Positions 25,829 to 34,200 of a stretch of DNA of 64,000 nt are shown piece by piece (the stretch's first letter is position 1; every line of letters begins with the position of its first letter). A model generated the notes under the pieces. The model had not been told where the DNA came from and did no database searches. It saw nothing but the letters and a program-made list of their open reading frames with translations. A program made the position numbers and the translations under genes. Source of the stretch: Pseudomonadales bacterium (GTDB lineage: Bacteria; Pseudomonadota; Gammaproteobacteria; Pseudomonadales; IMCC2047); NCBI GenBank assembly GCA_024234615.1, contig JACKNY010000003.1, positions 62,001 through 126,000 on the forward strand, in the 5' to 3' direction.

Positions 25829-26065
25829 ATGACTAGCCAACCACAGCGATTTAAACTCGATGCGCAGCGCCTGCTCTGCCCTATCCCGGTTATCAGAACG
25901 CAGGATCGTATCAAAACGCTGGCAAAAGGGGATATTCTTGAGGTACTTTGCACGGACCCTGGTACGCTACAGGATATTCCCGCTTGGTGTCGCATCAATG
26001 GACACCGAATAATTAACACCCAGGAGCACGACAGAGTGATTAGCATCACGATAGAGGTAGGCTAA
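25829..26065 (+). CDS. TusA/SirA-like sulfur carrier protein
   Basis: A 78-residue single-domain TusA-family protein. The sulfur-accepting cysteine is in AQRLLCPIPVIRTQDRI (the CPxP motif, about residue 16), and the rest has the compact beta-alpha fold, with GDILEVLCTDPGTLQDIPAWC following. The ATG at 25829 is preferred; an upstream TTG at 25820 would overlap the PP-loop stop. Being translationally coupled to the PP-loop enzyme, it is likely to supply its persulfide sulfur. It is not the global TusA by context, since no tusBCD or yccK neighbour is seen. Confidence 0.82.
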   Translation: MTSQPQRFKLDAQRLLCPIPVIRTQDRIKTLAKGDILEVLCTDPGTLQDIPAWCRINGHRIINTQEHDRVISITIEVG

Positions 26066-26076
26066 CTTTGATGGTG

Positions 26077-26093
26077 AGCACAAAAATGGTGCA
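26077..26093. promoter_or_regulatory. NtrC-type binding site 1 upstream of glnA
   Basis: A 17-bp near-palindrome, with GCAC...GGTGC halves (AGCACAAAAATGGTGCA), matches the NtrC consensus TGCACC-N5-GGTGCA except in the first base and the first C-pair. It lies about 107 bp upstream of the -24 box. Confidence 0.75.
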
Positions 26094-26105
26094 ATTATTT
26101 TTATT

Positions 26106-26122
26106 TGCACCTTTTTGATGCA
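26106..26122. promoter_or_regulatory. NtrC-type binding site 2 upstream of glnA
   Basis: TGCACCTTTTTGATGCA is a 17-bp site matching the NtrC dyad with one mismatch in the right half. Its centre is 29 bp from site 1, so two dimers would lie on nearly the same helical face, as at E. coli glnAp2. Confidence 0.75.
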
Positions 26123-26183
26123 AAAGCTTTAGCTGCAACGCTATTACCCTTTACAAAAACAAAGAGTTACAGAATTTTTAGCA

Positions 26184-26199
26184 TGGCACACTATTTGCA
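26184..26199 (+). promoter_or_regulatory. Sigma54 promoter of glnA
   Basis: TGGCACACTATTTGCA matches the -24/-12 consensus, with GG at 26185-26186 and GC at 26197-26198 separated by 10 bp. The predicted start is near 26210, leaving a leader of about 120 bases before the glnA ATG. Confidence 0.9.
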
Positions 26200-26328
26200 A
26201 ATGCAGAATATCGAAGCACCACATTGATACCTATACGGTTGAATAAAGACCTAAACCATGACGTTTATTAACCCAAAGCAACAATTAAGCAACTGAATTT
26301 TAACAACTATCCAAACGGAGACAGTAGC

Positions 26329-27735
26329 ATGTCAGAGAATACCCTAAGCATGATTAAAGATAATGACGTAAAGTGGATTGACCTACGCTTTACCGACACT
26401 ATTGGTAAAGAACAGCACGTCACAATGCCGACTTCCGAAATTAATGACGAGTTTTTCGAAAGCGGAAAAATGTTCGATGGTTCGTCCATTGCAGGCTGGA
26501 AAGGCATCAACGAATCCGACATGATTTTGATGCCGGACGATAGCAGCGCCGTGATTGATCCTTTTACGGAAGAAGTGACGCTGAACTTACGCTGCAACAT
26601 TGTTGACCCTACTTCCATGCAAGGTTACGAGCGTGACCCTCGCTCAGTCGCCATGCGTGCTGAAGAATATCTGAAATCTACCGGCATTGGCGATATCGCT
26701 TTCTTCGGCCCAGAACCCGAATTTTTTGTCTTCGACGATATCAAATGGCATTCGGATATACGTGGTTCAGGCTACACCATCAACTCTGAAGAAGCCGCCT
26801 GGTCTTCCTCAGCCGATTATGAAGGCGGCAACATGGGGCACCGCCCTAAAGTGAAAGGTGGCTACTTCCCAGTACCGCCAGTTGATTCATTACACGACCT
26901 GCGTGGTGCGATGTGTAACGCCATGGAGCAAATGGGTGTAGAAATTGAAGTACATCACCATGAAGTTGGTACTGCCGGGCAGTGTGAAATCGGTACACGA
27001 TTTAACACTCTTGTGCGCAAGGCGGACGAAGTGCAGATCATTAAATACTGCACCCACAACGTCGCTCATGCTTATGGCAAGACAGCGACCTTTATGCCAA
27101 AACCTCTGGTAGGCGATAATGGTAGCGGCATGCATGTTCACCAATCCATTGGTAAAGATGGTGCCAACGTTTTCTCCGGTGATGGCTATGCCGGCCTGTC
27201 AGAAAGCGCTCTGTACTATATCGGCGGTATTATTAAACACGCACGCGCGCTAAACGCATTCACCAATGCTGGCACAAACTCCTATAAGCGTTTAGTACCC
27301 GGATTTGAAGCGCCAGTCATGTTAGCCTATTCAGCCCGTAACCGTTCTGCTTCGATTCGTATTCCGCATGTCAGCAGCCCGAAAGCGCGTCGCATTGAAG
27401 TGCGCTTCCCTGATCCAAGCGCTAACCCATACCTAGCCTTTGCCGCCATGTTGATGGCTGGCCTTGACGGTATCCAAAATAAAATCCACCCTGGCGACGC
27501 AATGGATAAAGACCTCTATGATCTGCCTAAGGAAGAGGCAATGGGCATCCCAACCGTTTGTTCTTCACTAGGACAAGCGCTGGAAAACCTGGATCAAGAC
27601 CGCGCCTTCCTCACCGCTGGTGGTGTCTTCTCAGATGATATGATTGACGCCTTTATTGAATTGAAAAAAGGTGAAATTCAGCGTTTAAACATGACCACTC
27701 ACCCAGTTGAGTTCGACATGTACTACAGCCTTTAA
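26329..27735 (+). CDS. glnA: Glutamine synthetase, type I
   Basis: A 468-residue type I-beta glutamine synthetase, which makes glutamine from glutamate, ammonia and ATP. Family motifs are WIDLRFTDTIGKEQH, FDGSSIAGW, the ammonia/glutamate site region GSGMHVHQSIGKDG, and RIPHVSSPKARRIEVRFPDP. The adenylylation tyrosine lies in KDLYDLPKEEAMGIP, so activity should be controlled by GlnE. It heads a nitrogen-control block, with a sigma54 promoter and two NtrC-type sites upstream and a terminator downstream (27791-27821). Confidence 0.98.
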   Translation: MSENTLSMIKDNDVKWIDLRFTDTIGKEQHVTMPTSEINDEFFESGKMFDGSSIAGWKGINESDMILMPDDSSAVIDPFTEEVTLNLRCNIVDPTSMQGYERDPRSVAMRAEEYLKSTGIGDIAFFGPEPEFFVFDDIKWHSDIRGSGYTINSEEAAWSSSADYEGGNMGHRPKVKGGYFPVPPVDSLHDLRGAMCNAMEQMGVEIEVHHHEVGTAGQCEIGTRFNTLVRKADEVQIIKYCTHNVAHAYGKTATFMPKPLVGDNGSGMHVHQSIGKDGANVFSGDGYAGLSESALYYIGGIIKHARALNAFTNAGTNSYKRLVPGFEAPVMLAYSARNRSASIRIPHVSSPKARRIEVRFPDPSANPYLAFAAMLMAGLDGIQNKIHPGDAMDKDLYDLPKEEAMGIPTVCSSLGQALENLDQDRAFLTAGGVFSDDMIDAFIELKKGEIQRLNMTTHPVEFDMYYSL

Positions 27736-27790
27736 AACTGATCAAAAGACAGAAGAAATTCTGACTTAATCAGCGATTTTGCGGTCAAAA

Positions 27791-27821
27791 GCCCTGCCTT
27801 CATCGGATGCAGGGCTTTTTT
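27791..27821 (+). terminator. glnA terminator
   Basis: A perfect 7-bp stem, GCCCTGC (27791-27797) and GCAGGGC (27809-27815), preceded by AAAA and followed by six T residues. It ends the glnA transcript 56 bases past the stop, so the DUF4124 gene and ntrBC need their own promoters. Confidence 0.9.
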
Positions 27822-27883
27822 CTTGCAGACTCCGAAAGGACTGACTATCGTTAACAGCAACCAATATAAAATGGCGGTGACGA

Positions 27884-28474
27884 ATGAATATACTAGGCCT
27901 AGAGTTGCGTAAGTTTTCCTTCTTTGCCCTTAGCCTCATGATGAGTCTGGGCTGGAGCAGCCTGATGGCGGGGGAGGTTTATCGTCAGGTCGATGCTGAA
28001 GGCAATGTCACCTTCTCCGATCAGCCAAATCCGGGCGCGGAAAAAATCGAGGTTGCCCCCACCAATGTTCACACTTTCCCCAAAGCCCCAGCTGCCAACC
28101 CACTGCAGGACAAATCTGAGGAAAAGGACATTTATAAATCACTCGTAATCAGCTCGCCGGCAATGGATACTACCATCAGAGATCCGGGGGATGTGCTCGT
28201 CAGCGCGAAAATAAGTCCCGCTTTACGCAGAAGCCATAAGCTACTTTACTCCGATAATGGACAACCCATCGGTGAGCCTAGCCGCAAGCTATCCATGCAG
28301 CTCATCAATTTAAGCCGAGGCACTCACCTTATCCAAGTTGATGTCGTTAATGCTGATAACAAGATTCTGATCAGCAGCGCCCCTCTTTCTATTCATGTAC
28401 ACCGCACCAGCATCATTAAGCCGGAAGCACCTCCACCAACAAAGAAAGACGCGTCCACTCCCCCCATTAAATAG
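27884..28474 (+). CDS. DUF4124-domain secreted protein of the glnA-ntrB interval
   Basis: A 196-residue exported protein. A signal peptide covers about residues 10-29 (FFALSLMMSLGWSSLMA, likely cleaved after MAG). The DUF4124 motif EVYRQVDAEGNVTFSDQP follows at once. The middle (about 80-170) is a beta-rich region, ISSPAMDTTIRDPGDVLVSA, that may be a small Ig-like or carbohydrate-binding fold. The C-terminus is proline- and lysine-rich. A DUF4124 gene between glnA and ntrB is common in gammaproteobacteria. Its function is unknown, and it is not obviously part of nitrogen signalling. Confidence 0.8.
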   Translation: MNILGLELRKFSFFALSLMMSLGWSSLMAGEVYRQVDAEGNVTFSDQPNPGAEKIEVAPTNVHTFPKAPAANPLQDKSEEKDIYKSLVISSPAMDTTIRDPGDVLVSAKISPALRRSHKLLYSDNGQPIGEPSRKLSMQLINLSRGTHLIQVDVVNADNKILISSAPLSIHVHRTSIIKPEAPPPTKKDASTPPIK

Positions 28475-28503
28475 TATTGAAAAAATAGATTAGATTGTTT
28501 TGC

Positions 28504-28518
28504 GCACCGTTTTGGTGC
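28504..28518. promoter_or_regulatory. NtrC-type dyad upstream of ntrB
   Basis: GCACC-GTTTT-GGTGC is a perfect 5-bp inverted repeat matching the NtrC core. It lies about 160 bp upstream of the -24 box of the predicted ntrB promoter, a normal enhancer distance. Confidence 0.7.
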
Positions 28519-28678
28519 AATATCAACTGACAAATTGCCAGTTTATTTCAATGGATTGCTGTGCAAATCAGTTTAAACATTCTTTTATTGGCGGTATAAC
28601 CCTCAACTAGCCACTATTTCTACTGATTTACCGCTCTCCGAACGGCATCGATTTTAAAATCCTGCAAACAAACAGTGA

Positions 28679-28694
28679 TGGTTTGTTTTTTGCA
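28679..28694 (+). promoter_or_regulatory. Probable sigma54 promoter of ntrBC
   Basis: TGGTTTGTTTTTTGCA has GG (28680-28681) and GC (28692-28693) exactly 10 bp apart and a T-rich spacer, as in -24/-12 promoters. The CAC after the GG is replaced by TTT, so it is weaker than the glnA promoter. The predicted start is about 40 bases before the ntrB GTG. Confidence 0.6.
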
Positions 28695-28743
28695 TTCTAT
28701 AAACCTGACAGATTAGCTCATCACCAAAAGATGGATAATTAAC

Positions 28744-29817
28744 GTGAGTTTGAACATTTACCAACGGCTGCTCGATAACCAGTCCACTTCTGTATTACTA
28801 CTCAACACTAAATTGTGTGTCGAGTATATGAACAGTGCCGCAGAAGCGCTCTTCGCTTCCAGCGGCTCAAGGCTACTAGGGCAATCCATAGAGCTGGTAT
28901 TTACAGAAACTCACCCCATTAGCGATGAACTCAAAGAAGCTCTCAGATCCGGCAACGCCTACACCAAACGTGAAGCGCAGTTAATTTTACATAACAATGG
29001 CCACCTCACCGTTGACTATACGGTCACCCCCATAAACGGTGAGAAAACTTATTTAATTATTGAAATCTTTCCACTTGATCGCTGGCTACGGATTTCTCGT
29101 GAAGAGAGTCTGCAAGGACAACAGGAGGCATCGCGCCTACTCATCCGTGGCTTGGCGCATGAAATTAAAAACCCCTTAGGAGGCATACGTGGCGCAGCCC
29201 AACTCTTGGCGCGGGAACTGAACGACACACAACAAACCGACTATACCAATATCATCATCGCCGAGGCCGATCGGTTGCGTAACCTTGTCGATCAAATGCT
29301 GGGGCCCATTCGTAAAACCAATTTTTGCGCTCTCAATATTCATGAAGTGTTAGAGCACGTCACTCAGTTAGTCGACAGTGAATCTGAAGGTTCTGTTGAG
29401 ATTATTCGAGACTACGACCCCAGTATCCCAGAAATATTGGGCAACAAAGAACAGCTGATCCAGACTTTCCTCAACCTCATGCGTAATGCATTGCGTGCGA
29501 TCAAGGAAAGCCCGCGGGCAGGTCCCGGCAAGATCTGTATCGCTTCGCGCGCAGCCCGCCAGATTACTTTAGCTAATCGCCGCTACCGTATGGTTTGCCG
29601 CGTTGACATTACCGACAACGGTGCTGGTATTCCCGCAGAACTAAAGGATACGATTTTTTACCCGATGGTCAGCGGTAGCGCCGATGGCACAGGTCTTGGC
29701 CTCACCATAGCTCAGCATATTATTAATCAACACCAGGGGCTAATCCAATATCAGAGCCGGCCTGGCGAAACCTGCTTCACCGTATTTATTCCGCTTAAGG
29801 CAGCCAAACCAATATGA
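28744..29817 (+). CDS. ntrB: Nitrogen regulation sensor kinase NtrB
   Basis: A 357-residue cytosolic histidine kinase/phosphatase that acts on NtrC under control of the PII protein. An N-terminal PAS domain (about 10-115) is followed by the H-box GLAHEIKNPLGGIRGAAQLL (His about 139), the N-box NLMRNALRAIKE, and the ATP-lid motifs DITDNGAGIP and GTGLGLTIAQHI. No membrane segment is present. The start is GTG. Its 3' end overlaps ntrC by 4 bases (ATGA), so translation is coupled. Confidence 0.96.
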   Translation: MSLNIYQRLLDNQSTSVLLLNTKLCVEYMNSAAEALFASSGSRLLGQSIELVFTETHPISDELKEALRSGNAYTKREAQLILHNNGHLTVDYTVTPINGEKTYLIIEIFPLDRWLRISREESLQGQQEASRLLIRGLAHEIKNPLGGIRGAAQLLARELNDTQQTDYTNIIIAEADRLRNLVDQMLGPIRKTNFCALNIHEVLEHVTQLVDSESEGSVEIIRDYDPSIPEILGNKEQLIQTFLNLMRNALRAIKESPRAGPGKICIASRAARQITLANRRYRMVCRVDITDNGAGIPAELKDTIFYPMVSGSADGTGLGLTIAQHIINQHQGLIQYQSRPGETCFTVFIPLKAAKPI

Positions 29818-31211
29818 CCAATCATGTATGGATAGTCGATGACGACCACTCAATTCGGTGGGTATTAGAAAAAGCCCTGGCACAGGCCGATATCGACACC
29901 GAGAGTTTTGAAAATGGCGACGCCATGCTGAAACGGCTCAACTTGACTCAACCGGATGCTATCATTTGCGACATTCGCATGCCTGGTACTGATGGTTTGG
30001 ACTTACTCGCCCTGATTCATGCAGATCACCCCAATATTCCCGTCATTATTATGACGGCCCATTCAGATTTAGATAGCGCCGTCGCCTCCTATCAGGGGGG
30101 GGCCTTTGAGTATCTGCCCAAACCCTTCGATATCGACGAGGCCACCACTATTGTGCAACGCGCGATCAATCACGCGCACGAGAAAAATTTACTGATTCCA
30201 CCGGCAGTTGACGCTAAAAAAAGTGAGATTATTGGCGAAGCGCCTGCTATGCAGGAAGTATTTCGTGCCATTGGCCGACTCTCACAATCCAACGTCACGG
30301 TACTCATTAACGGCGCTTCCGGTACCGGCAAAGAACTGGTGGCCGCTGCGCTCCACCAACACAGCCCTCGTTCTGGACAACCATTTATTGCGTTGAATAT
30401 GGCAGCTATTCCCAAAGACCTCATCGAATCAGAGCTGTTTGGCCATGAAAAAGGCGCATTTACCGGCGCCGCCAGTCAACGCAAGGGCCGCTTTGAGCAA
30501 GCCAATGGCGGCACCCTGTTTCTGGATGAAATTGGTGACATGCCCGCCGACACTCAAACGCGCCTATTGCGAGTATTGGCTGATGGCGAATTTTACCGGG
30601 TCGGCGGTCATATACCCGTCAAAGTGGACGTGCGCATTATTGCCGCTACCCACCAAAACCTTGAGAGCCTCGTCCAAAAAGGCCAATTTCGAGAAGACCT
30701 GTTTCACCGCCTGAATGTGATTCGCATCCACCTGCCCAAACTGAGCGATCGGCGTGAAGATATTGCGCAATTGGCCAAGCACTTTTTAAGTAAATCAGCA
30801 CGAGAGTTAAACGTAGAGCCGAAGCTACTTCGACCTGAAGCAGAAAATTACCTGGGCATGCTGGAATGGCCGGGGAATGTGCGACAACTGGAAAACACCT
30901 GCCACTGGCTCACGGTCATGGCCAGTGGCCGTGAAATTCACCTGCGCGATTTACCACCTGAGTTACTCGACGAAAACGCGCTGAGTCAAACTGGGCCAAA
31001 CGATTGGGAGAGTGCGCTACGGCAATGGGCCGAACTTGCCTTAAACGCCAACCAGTCCGGCATCCTCAATCAAGCCACACCTAAATTTGAACGCATTATG
31101 ATTGAAGCGGCGCTGAAACAAACGGCGGGGCGCAAGCGAGATGCCTCTTTGTTGCTAGGCTGGGGCCGCAATACGCTAACACGCAAGATTAAGGAGCTGG
31201 GCTTGGAGTAA
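29814..31211 (+). CDS. ntrC: Nitrogen regulation response regulator NtrC
   Basis: A 465-residue sigma54 activator. The receiver domain has acidic DDDHS and the phosphorylated Asp in IICDIRMPGTDGLD (about residue 54), with the Lys in YLPKPFD. The AAA+ domain has Walker A NGASGTGKELVA, the sigma54-contact loop ELFGHEKGAFTGA (GAFTGA) and Walker B GGTLFLDEIGDM. The C-terminal Fis-like HTH reads GRKRDASLLLGWGRNTLTRK. It likely activates glnA and its own operon through the dyads found here. Convergent with mshQ. Confidence 0.97.
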   Translation: MTNHVWIVDDDHSIRWVLEKALAQADIDTESFENGDAMLKRLNLTQPDAIICDIRMPGTDGLDLLALIHADHPNIPVIIMTAHSDLDSAVASYQGGAFEYLPKPFDIDEATTIVQRAINHAHEKNLLIPPAVDAKKSEIIGEAPAMQEVFRAIGRLSQSNVTVLINGASGTGKELVAAALHQHSPRSGQPFIALNMAAIPKDLIESELFGHEKGAFTGAASQRKGRFEQANGGTLFLDEIGDMPADTQTRLLRVLADGEFYRVGGHIPVKVDVRIIAATHQNLESLVQKGQFREDLFHRLNVIRIHLPKLSDRREDIAQLAKHFLSKSARELNVEPKLLRPEAENYLGMLEWPGNVRQLENTCHWLTVMASGREIHLRDLPPELLDENALSQTGPNDWESALRQWAELALNANQSGILNQATPKFERIMIEAALKQTAGRKRDASLLLGWGRNTLTRKIKELGLE

Positions 31212-31246
31212 ATAAGCTTGGAATAACCCGCCAGCCCCACTAACTT

Positions 31247-34200
31247 CTATTGGAATTTTTCTCGCCAATAAATAATCCGATCATGCCCGCGATAGTGACC
31301 AAAGGTCGCCAGCCCAGACGGATTTTCGGGAGTTAAATCACCATTAAAATCAAACTGCAACCAATTGGGCACCGTCAGAGTCACTGTCACATTTCCATCA
31401 TTGCCAGCGCCGGGTTTCTCCAATAGCAGCGGTGACAGACGAGGACTTCTACCATTGATCATAGCCGTTAAAACACTAGGTTCTATAACATTTACCGGGG
31501 CAACACCCGCCAAATCACCCGTATAGTTCGATAGCGTCGCATCTGTTTTGATATAGCTAGAACAGCTGTCTTCGGTATTCAGCTTAAATTGTGCACCATC
31601 AAAATATTCCGACTGCAAGTTCACATCCAAGTCCAACAGTTCCGGTCCGTAGGCGTTATTCACCACCATTCGGCCGTAACGCTGTACCGTTTCTCCCAGT
31701 TTGACATGATCATTCGTGGCATCGTTATCCACATCCAAATCTCGGCTCGCCAGAATCACGGTTACGTCATCATCATCTGTTGGTAATACGCCAATCTGGG
31801 CCAAATAAGGCCCATCAACCATCGTATCTCGCGCTAAATTAAGGGTGGAGCTTACATCACCGGTGCCGTCGTCATGCCAATTAAAGGTAGCTAGCCCAGT
31901 TTCCGTAAGTCGAGTAGGAAATAATGTGGGAATGACTAAATCGATCGCGCCGTAATCCAATGCACCAAGCGTCGCATCCAGTTTAATAAAACCACCACGA
32001 TAGTTCACTGTGGTCGCCGTACCGGTATTCTTCGCGGTCAGTGTATAACTCGTCGTGAAATCCTGAGACAAATAGGTAAAACCTCCGCTAGCGCAAGCTT
32101 CGGTGACAATTCCGGCGGAAAGTTCGAAGCGATCTGGAATAAACCTGCCAATATTGGCACTGGTGAAAAGCCCCAAATTTTCATTCAAATATTGCGGTGG
32201 GTTCGCGGAAATAGTAAATACACCCACTTCACTGATAGTTTGATTGGTCAGCGTTTTGGAACCGTTACTCGCTGCGTCAATGGTAACGGTAGTAACACCC
32301 AGGGTCGCATTTGCGCCGCCGCTTGGCGCGACCAAGCTTGGTGCCAGACCGATACTCGCTAGTTGGAAATTCTTCGTCGTAGCGTTAGTGCCGCCAACAC
32401 CAGAACAGAAATTCGTATCCGCAGCGCTCTCCCAGGTGACTCCACGCACATTCAAATCAAAATTTTCGCCGGCTTTTTTAAACTTGGAACAGCTGGCATT
32501 GCCTGATACACACACTGAAGCAGCTTCTGTCGCCTCCACACACAAGCCCGCCGGTTTCACTACAAACTGATTGGAAGCACCGTTCAGAATAAACGCGGGA
32601 TCTGGAGCGGAGGCCGTCACCTCCTTGCGGGCATGCAGGCGGATTTCACCAGCATCCAGATAATTAAAACTAAAATTGGTGACGCCCGACGCATCGAAAT
32701 TCATATTGACCGGTTGATAACTAACCACCGAACCATTGGGGTTGCCTTCAATCGCCAAGGTCTGCGCCGCAGAAATTACTACACCATTATTAGTTTTGCA
32801 GGTGGTCGGGTTGTTGCATTCAAAGGCGAGCTCTACAGGAATATTACTGCCACTTAACGCCCCTTCACAGGCCATTGTATCGGTATTGGTCTGTACTGCG
32901 CGCAATTGCAAGACTTGCTCACCCGGCGCTACGGCGGAGGATTTTCCGGATATTTGCGTCCCTATAGTCTCCGCTGTGCCGTTGGCGTAAAAACGAAATG
33001 CGGCATCAACGAAGGCAATATTTGGGTCTTCTAACGAACCATCAATATCGCTAGCCGTACCGTCGTCCACATCGATATCAATATGCGGGCTGGTGGTCAC
33101 TGTGGTCTGGGTCAGATACAGCTCGACAACAGTTTCTGTACCATCAAAGGTATAGCGCGCCTGTCCCGCACCGGGCCCACTACTAAAACTACCGCCTCCT
33201 GCTTTCAAGGCCCAACCATTTGCCGCAGGCCCCGTTGACAGGGTAATCTGAGTACTGCTACTGGGTGCCACCGGATCATGGTTCGTATCGTGGGCGGTAA
33301 TGCGCACCGTTTGCGCTTCGCAGGTAATACCAGGCGTTGCCGAATAACTGATCGCATAATGATCCACCGCCGAGCAGGAGCGCAATGTGCCATCCCAATT
33401 ATTACCCGCTAAAATGTTAGCACGCCCGGCCTGGATATCAGTCGCACTCAAGCGTTGATTGAACACCATGACTTCATCCAATAGACCCTCCCAATCCTGA
33501 CTAGCATCAAAATCACCGCCCAGCGTATCCTGATCCTGGCCGATAATCAGACCACCCGCCACAATACTCAGCGGATCGGAATCGTTACTGTCTGGGTGGG
33601 TAACACAGCCCTGTAGTACTCCATCCATATAAAAACAACTTTCACGAATTGACGCTTCACGGGTCCAGGCAAATTGATGCCAGGCATCATCGTTTGGTGC
33701 CGACAATAGGCTAATATCGCCGGTGTCATTAAAAAGCTCTTCAGAAATAATCGGCGTAAACCGGTTGGCGGTATCAAACAACATGACCAGCTCATTAGCA
33801 GCTGCCAGCGAGGTTCCGCTTGCCCCTGAAACAATCGCCTGAAAACCGTTGATAGAGGAGGATTTTCCCCAGGCAACCAGGGTAAAATCCTCCAACCCAT
33901 TCATCGCTTGGCTGTTCATGGATAAATAGTCAGAAGCGCTGTTTGCAGAAAGGTCTGCCGCTTTGCAGAGCACCCCACCAACCGTGGAAACATTAACAGC
34001 AACGCCATGGTAATTGCTGCCACTGGAATCCACCACCTCATTGGCGACACCCGACCAACTGCCCTCATCGAAACGCCATTCCGCCACAGGCGAATTGGCA
34101 CAGGGGTGGGTTTCATTCATCAACTGACCGATTTCCGTTGCCGATAACGCACCCTGATACACTCGTGTTTCATCGATAAAGCCGTTGAAGCGCCAATTAG

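Noticed and set aside
28559..28575. Possible second sigma54 promoter (TGGATTGCTGTGCA)
   Set aside because: The GG and GC are only 8 bp apart; the spacing must be 10.
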